64,000 nt of DNA from Thiolinea disciformis DSM 14473 (GCF_000371925.1 NZ_AQVE01000009.1:62001-126000), one strand, 5' to 3'. Numbered from the stretch's first letter, positions 28,024-38,463 are shown. The notes: generated from the sequence alone by a model not told the origin. Numbers and translations are program-made.

Positions 28024-28845
28024 TTACGCATTCGCCACTAAATCACGATAAACGTGCCAACTGGCCTGTGCCACCACAGGTGCAGCCACAATAAGCCCCA
28101 AGTAATAAGTAAAAATCCCAAGGCCAATCAATACTGCAACCGTCATTGCCCACAACGCCATGGTTTTCGGATTTTTCAAACATGCACGGATACTGGTATT
28201 GACTGCTGTTACGATATCAGCTTTACGATCTAGCATGAGGGGCACAGTCACTACGCCACTGACAAAAGCACCCAAGGCAAACAAAAAACCCGTGGCAAAA
28301 AACACCAATAAATACGCAGGGCCACCTGCTAACTTAGCAATGGTCATGGTCAATTCAAACGACGAAAGACCCGCTAGATTAGCTTGATTAAAAAAAATAC
28401 CCATCACCACGACACTGACGCGAATCCAAACAAACATAACCGCACTTAAAGCCAAGGCATAAAGGATTAAAGCAAACATATTGTGTTTAATGGCCAAGGC
28501 CGACTCAAATAAACTAACCGGCTGCCCCTTTTCAATCTGGCGGCTAATATCGTACAAACCTAAGCTCAGAAACGGGCCTAATAAGAGGAAGCCTGCGACT
28601 GCAGACAGTCTAAAACTGGGGCTAATATCGCTAAGACGCTCAAGAAAAATGCCAATAATGGCAAAGATAAAACCATAAACTAGGCTGTGCATGGGGCTAT
28701 GCTTGAAATCTTGCCAACCTTGCCTGAGCCATTTCGATACATAACTGGGATTTACTACATTCACCGGCGCACCGCCAAACAACAAACTGGTACTCGGCGC
28801 TTTTGCATCAATCACGTGCTTACTATTATAGGGCTCGCTCATCAA
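28024..28845 (-). CDS. DUF2189 family inner-membrane protein
   Basis: 273 residues with about six hydrophobic helices. WLRQGWQDFKHSPMHSLVYG before the first helix and FLLLGPFLSLGLYDISRQIEKG after the second are the DUF2189 marks, followed by the late LMLDRKADIVTAVNTSIRACLKNP. No enzymatic motif; role unknown. It is convergent with the tRNA-Thr gene and stands alone. Confidence 0.88.
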   Translation of the reverse strand: MMSEPYNSKHVIDAKAPSTSLLFGGAPVNVVNPSYVSKWLRQGWQDFKHSPMHSLVYGFIFAIIGIFLERLSDISPSFRLSAVAGFLLLGPFLSLGLYDISRQIEKGQPVSLFESALAIKHNMFALILYALALSAVMFVWIRVSVVVMGIFFNQANLAGLSSFELTMTIAKLAGGPAYLLVFFATGFLFALGAFVSGVVTVPLMLDRKADIVTAVNTSIRACLKNPKTMALWAMTVAVLIGLGIFTYYLGLIVAAPVVAQASWHVYRDLVANA

Positions 28846-28964
28846 CCGACTCCTCGTTTAAGTAACAACGTCTAATTTACTCCTGCACTTCTAGTATCCA
28901 CGGAATATCGAGATAACTCAAACGAAACCCGCATTATTTCAAATCGAATACGCTATAAAAAGTA

Positions 28965-28983
28965 AAGCGCCTTCAAGGCGCTT
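28965..28983 (-). terminator. Hairpin at the 3' end of the AT-hook gene
   Basis: AAGCGCC (28965-28971) and GGCGCTT (28977-28983), loop of 5. The right arm overlaps the stop codon of the minus-strand gene, and the minus-strand sequence beyond is U-rich (TTTACTTTTTA), as in a terminator. Confidence 0.65.
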
Positions 28984-29356
28984 ATTTTGCTTTAATGGTC
29001 TTTCGAGGCCGCCCGCGTTTTCGCTTGTCGATCTGCGCCTCTTCGAGCTCAGCCTTACCCCAATTAATCAAGCTTTCCTGCAAATAAGCGACCATTTCAT
29101 TTAAACGTTCACTTAACGCTTGTTGATAATTCTGCTCACGCCGCCGAGACAGATCCAGATCGAGCTTGAGTTGTTGAATTTCTGCACTATAACGTGACTT
29201 GCACTCTTCTAAACTAGCCTTAAGTTCAAGAATACGGGTCTCGTAGCTGAGTTTTTGCTGACGCAAATCCTCGGCGGCTCGACTTCGCACTTCGGCAAGA
29301 CTAGCGGATATAGCACCTTTAGGGCGACCACGCTTTTTAATAATAGAATCGGTCAT
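28982..29356 (-). CDS. Small coiled-coil protein with an AT-hook at each end
   Basis: 124 residues from the ATG at 29356. An AT-hook core (KKRGRPKG) lies near residue 7-14 and a second (RKRGRPRK) near the C-terminus; the 90 residues between are a continuous charged coiled-coil (RILELKASLEECKSRYSAEI, LKLDLDLSRRREQNYQQAL). GRP cores bind the minor groove of AT-rich DNA, so this is probably a nucleoid-associated or architectural DNA-binding protein acting as a dimer or bundle; target and role are unknown. It is a single gene, opposite to lptD. Confidence 0.78.
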   Translation of the reverse strand: MTDSIIKKRGRPKGAISASLAEVRSRAAEDLRQQKLSYETRILELKASLEECKSRYSAEIQQLKLDLDLSRRREQNYQQALSERLNEMVAYLQESLINWGKAELEEAQIDKRKRGRPRKTIKAK

Positions 29357-29644
29357 ACTGAATGGATTTGTCCAAAGCAATCATTGAAGGAGGGTTTGCG
29401 GAAGCTCCTAACGTTATAATGCAACCATACCTAGTAAGAAATAGATCAAAGACTACACAAAACGTTACGATTTGTAAAATCGTATCCTGATGTATTTTTA
29501 AACGCTTTTCCTTGACCTATTAGGTAAAAATATTAAGTTTTTCAAACTCTAAAAAATATTTAAAGCTTAAGAGACTAAGCTTAACTGCCTTTATACCCTA
29601 TGCAATGTTACGATCTATCCAACAAACATCTTAAAAGGATAATG

Positions 29645-31810
29645 ATGCGTTTTAGGCAGATGGGATGGCTAACAATTGGCCTATCTTTAACCAGTCCCAG
29701 CTTATTGGCGGCTAATAAGGATTGGCCAGTCTGTGCAGCTCCCAGCACACCCAAGCGTCCTATTCTGCGCCCCGAAGGTTTAGATAAAATGGCAGTTTAT
29801 CTGGAGGCGGATCAGGCTTTATTCCGTGAGAAGGGGCGTTCAGAATTACAGGGACAGGTTTATTTATCACAACAAAATCAACATATTTATGCAGGACGTG
29901 CGACATTTAATAAACAGACCGGAGACATCACAGCCGAAGAAGGCGTGCATCTTCAAACTGATACAGCACAAGTGGATAGCCAAGCCCTGCACTACAATTT
30001 TCAAACTGGTATAGGCCAATTAAGCGAGGTTGCCTATTTACTTAATGATGCACAAGGTCGGGGAACTAGCAAAACGTTTGTACAAGCCAGTAAAACGCTG
30101 ACACGCTTAAGTGATGCAACTTATACCACTTGCCCACTTGGCAATACGACTTGGCAATTAGAAGCAAAAAGCTTAGAACTGGATCGCGCCACCGATAAAG
30201 GGGTGGCACGTCAAGTTAAGTTATCCCTCCACCAACAGGCGATTGCTTACCTACCCTATTTTAGTTTTCCTTTGAGCGACAAACGCCAATCTGGCTTTCT
30301 GACGCCGAATTTTGGTAGTGATGAGAAAAGTGGCATTCGTGTTAGCCTGCCTTATTATTGGAATCTCGCGCCCAATTATGACCTGACCTTAACTGGTAAT
30401 TTATTATCAGAACGTGGTTTAAAAACAGATGCGGCTTTCCGTTATTTATTTGAAGGCCATCAAGGAAGTCTCGATTATGAAATTCTACCCCATGATCGGC
30501 GCTACCAAGACGAAACACGCTCTTTGTTTCGCATTGACCATCAAAGCCACATAGCCGATGGTGACTTAAAGTTACAAGCCAGTGGCGTGTCCGATTCTGA
30601 TTATTTTAATGATCTCGGCAGCTCGCTCGCCGCTAGTAGCACAGTCAATTTGGAGCGCACCCTAAGCTATGTAAAAACCCAAGAAGATTGGACTGTATCC
30701 GGTTTAGTTCAAGATTATCAAATCCTTGATAACAGCACAGAAGTCTATGCTCGACTGCCTCAATTAGCCTTTAGTTATGCGCATGAAACGGAAGAAAATC
30801 AGTTAAAGCTTTATGCTTCCGGTGAATACACTTATTTCACTAAAACTAAAGCTACGAATGGGCAGCGTATGGATGTACAAGCGGGTTTAAAAAAGCGTTT
30901 TGGGAATAGCTATAGTTATGTAACACCTGCACTGAGCGTTGAGCACACGCATTACCAACTCTCTGAAGGCGAGAAAACCCATTTATCGCGTAGTTTGCCC
31001 ACCGCCTCACTGGATAGTGGCCTTTTCTTTGAACGCGATGTTTTTAAAGGTCAACGTCTCCAAACCTTAGAGCCGCGCTTATATTACACGTTTACCCCGT
31101 TTAAAGATCAAAGTGACATCCCTATTTTTGACACGGCGAAACGCACCTTCAATTACAGTCAATTATTCAGTGATCGTCTATTTTCGGGTAAAGATCGGAT
31201 TGCGGATGCTAATCGCTTATCCGCTTCGCTCACCACACGCCTGCAACTTCCTAGCAAGGGACGTGAAATTTTTAGAGCCAGTATTGGTCAAATTCATTAC
31301 TTCGATGCGCGCAAAGTGACGTTGCCAAGCGAAACGCCATCCAGCGGGACAAACTCCGAAGTGGTGATGGAAATAGCCGGTGAATTGAATGCCCTAACAC
31401 GTTTAAGTGGCACGGCCTTTCTGGATACGGGTAGTGATGAAATTAGTGCCAGCCAATTGCGGCTTAATTATCACGATCCCAAACAACGCCTCTTGAATCT
31501 CGGGTATGGGCAACGTAAAGGTGATTATGAAGCCGCTCATGTCTCCTTTGCAGCCCCTGTTTCACAGCACTGGAAAGTCGTTGGTGCTTATGAACGCGAT
31601 TTACAAACCGGACGTTCGCTAGAGAGTTTAGGTGGTTTAGAATACCAGAGCTGTTGTTGGAAAAGCCGTCTTGCATCACGCCGCTATTTGCTATCTGATA
31701 ATGAAACTTATGATAATGCGTTTTTTGTCGAATTTGAGCTAAAAGGCTTGGGCAATTTCGGCAGTGGCACACGCAATCTTTTGGAAAATCGAATTTATGG
31801 TTATGAATAA
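29645..31810 (+). CDS. lptD: LPS-assembly protein LptD
   Basis: 721 residues from ATG 29645, 5 bases after an AAAAGGA site; the ATG at 29642 is too close. It has a signal peptide, an OstA-type beta-jellyroll (about residues 50-190), and an outer-membrane barrel with an LptD core (LPYFSFPLSDKRQSGFLTPNFG). Four Cys are placed as in the known enzyme (one after the signal, one in TTCPLG, and a CC pair in the late YQSCCWK) to make the inter-domain disulfides. Inserts LPS into the outer membrane. Overlaps the start of surA, a conserved lptD-surA-pdxA order. Confidence 0.95.
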   Translation: MRFRQMGWLTIGLSLTSPSLLAANKDWPVCAAPSTPKRPILRPEGLDKMAVYLEADQALFREKGRSELQGQVYLSQQNQHIYAGRATFNKQTGDITAEEGVHLQTDTAQVDSQALHYNFQTGIGQLSEVAYLLNDAQGRGTSKTFVQASKTLTRLSDATYTTCPLGNTTWQLEAKSLELDRATDKGVARQVKLSLHQQAIAYLPYFSFPLSDKRQSGFLTPNFGSDEKSGIRVSLPYYWNLAPNYDLTLTGNLLSERGLKTDAAFRYLFEGHQGSLDYEILPHDRRYQDETRSLFRIDHQSHIADGDLKLQASGVSDSDYFNDLGSSLAASSTVNLERTLSYVKTQEDWTVSGLVQDYQILDNSTEVYARLPQLAFSYAHETEENQLKLYASGEYTYFTKTKATNGQRMDVQAGLKKRFGNSYSYVTPALSVEHTHYQLSEGEKTHLSRSLPTASLDSGLFFERDVFKGQRLQTLEPRLYYTFTPFKDQSDIPIFDTAKRTFNYSQLFSDRLFSGKDRIADANRLSASLTTRLQLPSKGREIFRASIGQIHYFDARKVTLPSETPSSGTNSEVVMEIAGELNALTRLSGTAFLDTGSDEISASQLRLNYHDPKQRLLNLGYGQRKGDYEAAHVSFAAPVSQHWKVVGAYERDLQTGRSLESLGGLEYQSCCWKSRLASRRYLLSDNETYDNAFFVEFELKGLGNFGSGTRNLLENRIYGYE

Positions 31811-32819
31811 AACAAGTTTAAGCACCCGTAAAAAGATGGCAGCGGTTCTGCTGTTGGCCACGACACTCGGTCTCAATGCACTCATACCTACCCAAGCTGA
31901 AATGCTGGATAGTATTGCCGTAGTGGTCAATAAAGATGTGATTTTGCAAAGCGAAATCCAGCAAAAAATGCGTTTTTTAAAGGCCAGTGATCCTGCCGCT
32001 AGCAAACTACCGCAACAAGAACTCATGCAAACCGCCGTCGATAGCTTGATTATGGAACGTTTACAGGTGCAATTTGCGAAGGAAAACGGCTTACAAGTCG
32101 ACGATAATAGGCTAGATGCCGCGATGACTAAGATTGCGGCAAATAACAAAATGAATCTAGCCACCTTCAAAAAAGCGGTAGAAAGCCAAGGCATTAATTA
32201 TGCGATGTTTCGTGAGCAAACCCGCCGCAAACTCTTGATTGATGGTTTGCGCAACCAGCAAGTCGGTGGAAAAGTGAAGGTTTCTGAACGTGAAGTAGAA
32301 GACTTAATCAGTAGCCAAAGCAATAAGCTCACTGCGGGTGAACGCTATCATTTGCAGCATATTTTGATTGCTACACCGCAGAATGCCTCGCCGCAACAAG
32401 CCAATGCCGCACGCCAAAGTGCTGAACAAATTCGTCAGCGTGTAGCAAAAGGTGAAGATTTTGCCGCACTGGCACGCGAATTCTCTGATAATAATGCAGC
32501 CGCCCAAGGCGGTGACTTAGGTTGGCAAGCCGCAGAAAATCTACCGCCTGCTTTTACGCGCGCACTGGCACTCATGAAGCCGGGCCAAGTGTCTAACGTG
32601 ATGCGCGATGCGGCAGGCTTTCACGTGCTACGCCTTGTCGAGCGCCAAACCAATAAGTCGCCTGCTGTACAAGACGACGCATTACGCCAAAAAGCAGCGG
32701 ATTACATCGGTGATCGCAAAGCTGAAGAACAATATCGTGCATGGCTACAAAATCTACGCGGCAAAGCTTATATTGACTATCGGATTCCAGTCGCAAAACC
32801 CAATTTGCCCTTGCAATAA
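31797..32819 (+). CDS. surA: Periplasmic chaperone SurA (single parvulin domain form)
   Basis: 340 residues from ATG 31797 (a second ATG at 31803 is possible), inside the end of lptD. Signal peptide, then the SurA N-terminal helical domain (LDSIAVVVNKDVILQSEI, INYAMFREQTRRKLLIDGLR) and one parvulin-type PPIase domain (YHLQHILIATP, FAALAREFSDNNAAAQGGDLGW, FHVLRLVER), then a C-terminal helix. Most gammaproteobacterial SurA are about 430 residues with two parvulin domains; one is missing here. It assists outer-membrane protein folding. It lies directly upstream of pdxA. Confidence 0.93.
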   Translation: MVMNKTSLSTRKKMAAVLLLATTLGLNALIPTQAEMLDSIAVVVNKDVILQSEIQQKMRFLKASDPAASKLPQQELMQTAVDSLIMERLQVQFAKENGLQVDDNRLDAAMTKIAANNKMNLATFKKAVESQGINYAMFREQTRRKLLIDGLRNQQVGGKVKVSEREVEDLISSQSNKLTAGERYHLQHILIATPQNASPQQANAARQSAEQIRQRVAKGEDFAALAREFSDNNAAAQGGDLGWQAAENLPPAFTRALALMKPGQVSNVMRDAAGFHVLRLVERQTNKSPAVQDDALRQKAADYIGDRKAEEQYRAWLQNLRGKAYIDYRIPVAKPNLPLQ

Positions 32820-32828
32820 AGGATACTC

Positions 32829-33821
32829 ATGAAACGACGCTTACGGTTGGCTTTAACCACCGGCGAGCCTGCTGGTATTGGCCCTGATTTAACGCTGATG
32901 TTGGCCAGTCAGATTCATTGGGCCGGCGATATTATTGCCATCGGCGACCCCGATGTTTTGCGCGCCCGTGCTCGTTTATTGAATTTAAACATTCGTTTAC
33001 GACCTTACGAACCAGACCAACAAAAGCGTGCTTGCCAGCCGGGCGAATTATTTGTCCTCCCCATAAGCTGCCCTGTCCCTTGCATCCCTGGTACTTTAGA
33101 CACGCGCAATGCAGCTTATGTGCTGGAGCTACTCCAACGAGCGGTTAGTGGCTGCCAAAGCGGCGAGTTCGTCGGTATGGTTACCGCCCCTTTACACAAA
33201 GGTATCATCAATGATGCCGGTGTGCCTTTTACCGGACACACCGAATATTTGGCACAACTTACTGATGCGCCGCTGCCTGTCATGTTATTAGCGGCTGGCA
33301 AATTAAGGGTTGCGTTGGCAACCACCCATCTACCCCTTGCTAAAGTGAGCCAAGCGATTACGCCGAAACTGCTGCGCGATGTGCTGCGTATTTTGGATCA
33401 CGATTTGAAAAGCAAATTTGGCTTAGCAAATCCACGTATTTTAGTGAGCGGCCTAAACCCTCATGCTGGTGAAGGCGGCCATTTAGGGCGTGAAGAGTTG
33501 GATACCATTATCCCTACCGTACGCCAATTACAGCAAGAAGGTTTAAACCTCACGGGACCATTGCCTGCGGATACGTTATTCACACCGCGTTTATTAGAAC
33601 AAGCCGATGCCGTTTTGGTGATGTACCATGATCAAGGCTTGCCAGTTTTGAAATACGCAGGATTTGGTAATGCGGTGAATATTACCCTCGGTTTGCCAAT
33701 TATTCGCACTTCAGTCGATCATGGCACTGCACTCGATTTAGCTGGTACAGGGCGCGCTGACACGGGCAGCTTACAAACAGCCATTCAATTAGCCTTAACA
33801 CTAGCTCGTCAAAAGCAGTAG
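32829..33821 (+). CDS. pdxA: 4-hydroxythreonine-4-phosphate dehydrogenase PdxA
   Basis: 330 residues, NAD-dependent step of pyridoxal-5'-phosphate synthesis. N-terminal LTTGEPAGIGPDL, the metal-site His residues in FTGHTEYLAQL, LNPHAGEGGHLG and VMYHDQGLPVLKY, and the end IIRTSVDHGTALDLAGTG. Starts 9 bases after surA; ribosome site AAAGGA. Confidence 0.97.
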   Translation: MKRRLRLALTTGEPAGIGPDLTLMLASQIHWAGDIIAIGDPDVLRARARLLNLNIRLRPYEPDQQKRACQPGELFVLPISCPVPCIPGTLDTRNAAYVLELLQRAVSGCQSGEFVGMVTAPLHKGIINDAGVPFTGHTEYLAQLTDAPLPVMLLAAGKLRVALATTHLPLAKVSQAITPKLLRDVLRILDHDLKSKFGLANPRILVSGLNPHAGEGGHLGREELDTIIPTVRQLQQEGLNLTGPLPADTLFTPRLLEQADAVLVMYHDQGLPVLKYAGFGNAVNITLGLPIIRTSVDHGTALDLAGTGRADTGSLQTAIQLALTLARQKQ

Positions 33822-33831
33822 ACATAAAAAA

Positions 33832-33900
33832 GGGTGCTCTAAAACAAGAGCACCCAACCGCTAGGAGGATTGTGAAGCGCTTTGAAACGCTTCACAATCC
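33832..33900. repeat. Two adjacent long hairpins between pdxA and rnfA
   Basis: Hairpin one: GGGTGCTCT (33832-33840), loop AAAACA, AGAGCACCC (33847-33855). It is preceded by A6, so it would terminate minus-strand transcripts better than pdxA. Hairpin two: GGATTGTGAAGCG (33867-33879), 8-base loop, CGCTTCACAATCC (33888-33900), perfect over 13 bp, with AGGAGG just before it and a T-run only at 33914-33919. They are in the leader of the rnf operon, where they may terminate pdxA transcripts or control rnf. Confidence 0.6.
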
Positions 33901-34042
33901 ATCATAATTCAAGCTTTTTTAGAAATCCACGAATTTTTTTGCATTGCACCAATTTGGATAGATTGCATTGGCAATAATCATTGTGCAGTTTTAACATTTT
34001 CAGTAGGCTTTCGCGTTCGAAAGTCGATGAGGTTGGGTGGAC

Positions 34043-34624
34043 ATGACCGACTATTTGCTAATTCTGGTTGGCACAATATTGGTAAATAACTTTGTCCTAG
34101 CACAGTTTTTGGGACTATGCCCGTTTATGGGAGTCTCTCGCAAACTCGAAACGGCTTTGGGTATGGGTTTCGCGACCACTTTTGTCATGACCCTTTCGTC
34201 CATCGCGAGCTATCTTGTAGATAGCTATCTTTTATTACCGTTTGGTTTGGAATATTTACGCACCCTTAGCCTCATTCTGGTAATTGCTGCTATTGTGGGC
34301 TTTACGGAAATGGCTGTGCGGAAAAATAGCCCTGTTCTATATAATGTGCTAGGGATTTATCTACCGCTAATCACTACAAATTGTGCGGTTTTAGGCGTGG
34401 CACTTCTTAACATTCAAAAATCACATAGCTTTATTGAGTCGGCTTTGTATGGCATGGGTGCCGCACTAGGTTTTACGTTTGTACTCATTTTATTCGCCTC
34501 CATTCGTGAACGTGTGGCTGTCGCCGATGTCCCAGCCGCCTTTAAAGGCAATCCGATTGGCTTGATTACCGCTGGTTTGATGGCCTTAGCTTTTATGGGA
34601 TTCTCTGGCTTGGTCAAACAATAA
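34043..34624 (+). CDS. rnfA: Rnf electron transport complex subunit RnfA
   Basis: 193 residues from ATG 34043 ([19 protein letters not shown]), the usual start; a GTG at 34037 is in frame. Six-helix membrane subunit with [14 protein letters not shown] and [13 protein letters not shown], whose Cys residues form the intramembrane Fe-S centre with RnfE. First gene of rnfABCDGE; the stop overlaps the rnfB start. Confidence 0.96.
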   Translation: MTDYLLILVGTILVNNFVLAQFLGLCPFMGVSRKLETALGMGFATTFVMTLSSIASYLVDSYLLLPFGLEYLRTLSLILVIAAIVGFTEMAVRKNSPVLYNVLGIYLPLITTNCAVLGVALLNIQKSHSFIESALYGMGAALGFTFVLILFASIRERVAVADVPAAFKGNPIGLITAGLMALAFMGFSGLVKQ

Positions 34625-35205
34625 TGTTAAGCGCTTTATTGGTGGTGGCTGGATTAGCGCTCGGATTTGGCTTATTGCTTGGTTTTGCCGCCAAAAAATA
34701 CCATGTTGAAGGCGATCCACTGGCCGACAAGATCGATAAACTCTTACCACAAACCCAATGCGGACAGTGTACCTTCCCCGGCTGTCGTCCTTATGCAGAA
34801 GCTATTGCAAAAGGTGAGGCGGATATTAATCAATGCCCACCTGGCGGTGAAACCACCATTCAAGCGTTAGCCGAATTAATGGGGGTTGAACCCAAACCAC
34901 TCAATAGTGAAAACGGTACAACACCGGCTACACCGCTAGTGGCTATTATTGATGAATATAACTGTATTGGCTGCACCTTATGCATCCAAGCTTGTCCAGT
35001 GGATGCGATTGTGGGTGCATCAAAACATATGCACACGGTTATTACTGCAGAATGTACGGGTTGCAAATTGTGCCTGCCACCTTGCCCTGTTGATTGCATT
35101 GACATGATTCCCGCCCATAGCAAACCCACGCAATGGAAATGGCCTTATCCCAGTGATACGCTGCAAATACAACATGCGCCTAAGCCTGAATCGGAGGCTG
35201 CATGA
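34624..35205 (+). CDS. rnfB: Rnf complex ferredoxin subunit RnfB
   Basis: 193 residues. N-terminal membrane helix, the 4Fe-4S domain with [21 protein letters not shown] and a later Cys in INQCPPGG, then two ferredoxin-type clusters ([33 protein letters not shown]). It takes part in electron transfer between ferredoxin and NAD. Overlaps rnfA by 1 and rnfC by 4 bases. Confidence 0.97.
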   Translation: MLSALLVVAGLALGFGLLLGFAAKKYHVEGDPLADKIDKLLPQTQCGQCTFPGCRPYAEAIAKGEADINQCPPGGETTIQALAELMGVEPKPLNSENGTTPATPLVAIIDEYNCIGCTLCIQACPVDAIVGASKHMHTVITAECTGCKLCLPPCPVDCIDMIPAHSKPTQWKWPYPSDTLQIQHAPKPESEAA

Positions 35206-36794
35206 GCACTTTAACAAACAAGCTTTGGCGTAATCATGGTGGCTTACATTTACCTGAGCACAAGACCATCTCTACACAACAGCCGGTGCAATGCTTATCG
35301 GCAGCAAACCTGCCAGAATTAGTTATTCCTTTATTGCAACATGCACGCTTTTATCCCGAACCTGTCGTTAAAGTGGGGAATAACGTTTATAAAGGCCAAG
35401 CATTGGCCAAAGCCAAGGGCTATAGCAGTTTACCCATCCATGCTAGCACCTCAGGGCAAATTATTGCGATTGAACCGCGCCCGATTCCACACTTATCCGG
35501 TTTAAACGATACCTGTATTATTCTCAAACCGGACGGTTTAGATACTTGGACACCAGAGCGTTTAGAGCCTCTCGCCAATTATACGGATTACACCGCAGAA
35601 CGCTTACGCCAACGTATTTGCGGTGCCGGTATTGTCGGCTTGGGAGGCGCGGTGTTTCCGGCAGCACTTAAGTTGGAAACCCAAGGCACAGCTTTACACA
35701 CTTTGATTATTAATGGCGCAGAGTGTGAGCCGTATATTACTTGCGATGATATGCTGATGCGTGAAAAAGCACAGGAAATCATCGCAGGCATTCAAATTAT
35801 TCTGCATATTTTTCATGAACATACAGACCCCAAGGGTTTACATTGCCTCATTGGCATTGAGGATAATAAACCCGAAGCACTACAAGCCATGCAGCAGACG
35901 TTGGCGCATAGCCAAGATTCACGCATTCAAGTGGTCGCTATTCCAACTATTTATCCCAGCGGCGGCGAAAAACAACTGATTCATATTTTAACTGGCAGAG
36001 AAGTTCCTAGTGGTCAACGCCCCCTAAATGTCGGTATTCTCTGTCACAATGTAGCGACCACACGCGCCATTTATCGCGCCGTTGTACTAGGCGAACCCTT
36101 GATTTCACGTTATGTCACTATCACTGGTTCTGGTATCAAAGCGCCACAGAACGTTGAAGTGCCCTTGGGTATGCCAATCAAACACCTCATCGCGGCGGCG
36201 GGGGGTTATACGCAGCATCAACCGGCATTGGTCATGGGTGGCCCTATGATGGGGATAAATTTAGCCAATGACACTTTGCCCGTAGTGAAAGCCACCAATT
36301 GCATTTTGGTCGAAGCGGCTATCCAACCACCACCCGCTCTGCCCTGTATTCGTTGCGGCAAATGCGCCGATGTTTGCCCGGTGAGTTTATTACCGCAGCA
36401 ACTTTACTGGCACGCGCGCGCGCGCCATTTGGATGCGTTAGAACACCACCATTTATTTGATTGTATTGAATGTGGTTGCTGCTCCTATGTTTGCCCAAGC
36501 CATATTCCTTTAGTGGATTATTATCGTTTTGCGAAAGGTGAAGTGCTAAAGCAGCGTGAAACTCAGGAAAAAGCTGAATTGGCACGAGCCCGTCATGAGT
36601 TTCGTCAAGAGCGTTTGGAACGTTTAAAGCGCGAAAAAGCCGAAAAATTGGCACAGCATAAAAAAGCCAGCCAAGAACCCACAGCGCCTAGCAGCGAAGT
36701 GGATAGCAAAAAAGTAGCGATTCAAGCGGCTTTAGATCGCGTTAAAGCTAAAAAATCCCCCGCGCCTTCCGTGTCAGAGGACAAACCCGCATGA
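35202..36794 (+). CDS. rnfC: Rnf complex subunit RnfC
   Basis: 530 residues, the NADH-binding part facing the cytoplasm. Nucleotide and flavin-binding region with [20 protein letters not shown] and [20 protein letters not shown]-like [20 protein letters not shown], then two 4Fe-4S motifs ([17 protein letters not shown] and [20 protein letters not shown]). A C-terminal charged Lys/Glu-rich tail of about 100 residues, with an Ala/Lys end, is variable between species. Confidence 0.96.
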   Translation: MSTLTNKLWRNHGGLHLPEHKTISTQQPVQCLSAANLPELVIPLLQHARFYPEPVVKVGNNVYKGQALAKAKGYSSLPIHASTSGQIIAIEPRPIPHLSGLNDTCIILKPDGLDTWTPERLEPLANYTDYTAERLRQRICGAGIVGLGGAVFPAALKLETQGTALHTLIINGAECEPYITCDDMLMREKAQEIIAGIQIILHIFHEHTDPKGLHCLIGIEDNKPEALQAMQQTLAHSQDSRIQVVAIPTIYPSGGEKQLIHILTGREVPSGQRPLNVGILCHNVATTRAIYRAVVLGEPLISRYVTITGSGIKAPQNVEVPLGMPIKHLIAAAGGYTQHQPALVMGGPMMGINLANDTLPVVKATNCILVEAAIQPPPALPCIRCGKCADVCPVSLLPQQLYWHARARHLDALEHHHLFDCIECGCCSYVCPSHIPLVDYYRFAKGEVLKQRETQEKAELARARHEFRQERLERLKREKAEKLAQHKKASQEPTAPSSEVDSKKVAIQAALDRVKAKKSPAPSVSEDKPA

Positions 36795-37819
36795 TTTTTG
36801 GTGCACGTACCTCCACCTTCATTACTGGCACCAATCACCTGAGCCAACTGATGCTACAAGTGATCTACGCATTGGTGCCCGCTACCTTAGTGGTGTTGTA
36901 TTTCTTTGGCTGGGGCTTGGTAAGTAATCTACTGCTAAGCCTGATTTTTGCACTTGGGCTGGAAGCCAGTTTCTTAAAATTACGCCAGCGACCTATTTCT
37001 CCGGCCTTGCAAGATTTAAGCATTACGGTAACTGCTTGGTTATTAGCACTCGCTTTACCACCTTATGCGCCGTGGTGGTTAATACTGGTGGCCATGTTGT
37101 TCGCCGTGATTATTGCCAAACATTTATACGGCGGTTTGGGTTACAACCCTTTTAATCCGGCAATGGTAGGTTATGCCGCTGTCTTGGTATCCTTCCCCTT
37201 GCAAATGACGCTCTGGCCTGCCCCCCTGCAGTCTGGCTTTGGCAACATTGACTTCATCCAAGCGTTGCAATCAGTATTCGCGAGCCCCATCCCCCGTTGG
37301 GATGCGTATACGCAAGCTACCCCGTTGGATCATGCCAAGGTCAATCTGGGCTTGGGTAAAACCTTGGCTGAGATCTTCCAACAGCCTCCTTTTAATGGAC
37401 TCGGCAGCCCTCCGATTGCTGTAGTGAATCTCGCTTATCTGCTAGGTGGACTCTGGCTAATCTATAAACGCGTGATTAGCTGGCATATTCCGAGTGCTAT
37501 GTTGGGCGCCATAGCAGTACTGGCTGGCATTTTTTGGTTGATCAATCCGAATCAGTATCCCTCCCCCGCCTTTCATTTATTCTCGGGTGCGACCATGTTA
37601 GGTGCATTTTTTATTGCAACCGATCCGGTCACAGCCTCCACCACCCTCCGTGGCAAATTGATTTATGCGGCTGGCATTGGAGGTCTAGTGTGGGTAATTC
37701 GCACCTGGGGCAGTTATCCCGATGGTGTAGCCTTTGCAGTGTTATTCATGAATATGACCGCACCTTTACTGGATCAATATACACAGCCTCGGGTTTACGG
37801 CAAGCGAGGCAAGCGTTGA
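36791..37819 (+). CDS. rnfD: Rnf complex subunit RnfD (covalent FMN)
   Basis: 342 residues with about nine membrane helices, NqrB/RnfD family. The candidate flavinylation Thr is T177 in DAYTQATPLD. YNPFNPAMVGYA and FHLFSGATMLGAFFIATDPVT are family marks. Overlaps rnfC by 4 and shares a base with rnfG. Confidence 0.96.
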   Translation: MIFGARTSTFITGTNHLSQLMLQVIYALVPATLVVLYFFGWGLVSNLLLSLIFALGLEASFLKLRQRPISPALQDLSITVTAWLLALALPPYAPWWLILVAMLFAVIIAKHLYGGLGYNPFNPAMVGYAAVLVSFPLQMTLWPAPLQSGFGNIDFIQALQSVFASPIPRWDAYTQATPLDHAKVNLGLGKTLAEIFQQPPFNGLGSPPIAVVNLAYLLGGLWLIYKRVISWHIPSAMLGAIAVLAGIFWLINPNQYPSPAFHLFSGATMLGAFFIATDPVTASTTLRGKLIYAAGIGGLVWVIRTWGSYPDGVAFAVLFMNMTAPLLDQYTQPRVYGKRGKR

Positions 37820-38463
37820 TGTCGCTCAATAAACTCTCACTGCAAGACCTTAGTAAACCTGCTTTATTATTAACAGCCTTCGCATTAACGGGTACCAGCC
37901 TGCTAGCCGGTATTCATGCACTGACGGCGCCCCGCATTACTGCTAATGAGCACCTTGCCTTATTGCAGCAGATAAACACCTTGGTCGCGCCTGAGCGCTA
38001 TGATAATGATCCGATTGCCGATAGTGTTAGTTTGCCTGCTGCGGCATTAGGAAGCTCCCAACCGGTGGTAGTCTACCGCGCACGTAAACAACAGCAGCCA
38101 GTAGCTGCTTTATTCATCACTACTGCACCCAATGGCTATAGTGGCGATATTCGCATGGTAGTAGGGGTAAATGCCGATCAAACTTTAGCCGGTGTGCGCA
38201 TTTTGGCGCACAAAGAAACCCCCGGCTTAGGTGATAAAATTGAAGCAGAGCGAGGTTCATGGATTTTTAGCTTCACCCATAAATCGCTAACTAGCCCTAG
38301 CGAGGAAAAATGGGCAGTTAAAAAAGATGGCGGTGAATTTGATCAATTTACCGGTGCAACCATTACACCGCGCGCCGTTGTTGGCGCCGTAAAGCGCGTT
38401 TTACAATGGCAACAGCAACATGCGAATCGTCTATATGAAATGCCTGCGCAGGAGACCCGATGA
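37819..38463 (+). CDS. rnfG: Rnf complex subunit RnfG (covalent FMN)
   Basis: 214 residues from the ATG at 37819 that overlaps the rnfD stop (TGATG). One N-terminal membrane helix and a periplasmic FMN-binding domain: [31 protein letters not shown] and the flavinylation motif [12 protein letters not shown] with T181. A longer in-frame reading from 37534 lies inside rnfD and is not used. Confidence 0.96.
   Translation: MSLNKLSLQDLSKPALLLTAFALTGTSLLAGIHALTAPRITANEHLALLQQINTLVAPERYDNDPIADSVSLPAAALGSSQPVVVYRARKQQQPVAALFITTAPNGYSGDIRMVVGVNADQTLAGVRILAHKETPGLGDKIEAERGSWIFSFTHKSLTSPSEEKWAVKKDGGEFDQFTGATITPRAVVGAVKRVLQWQQQHANRLYEMPAQETR

Noticed and set aside
33863-33907. Eleven-codon GTG-initiated frame after AGGAGG in the second rnf-leader hairpin
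   Set aside because: The codons are the arms of the palindrome itself and spacing from the ribosome site is only three bases; better read as a hairpin.
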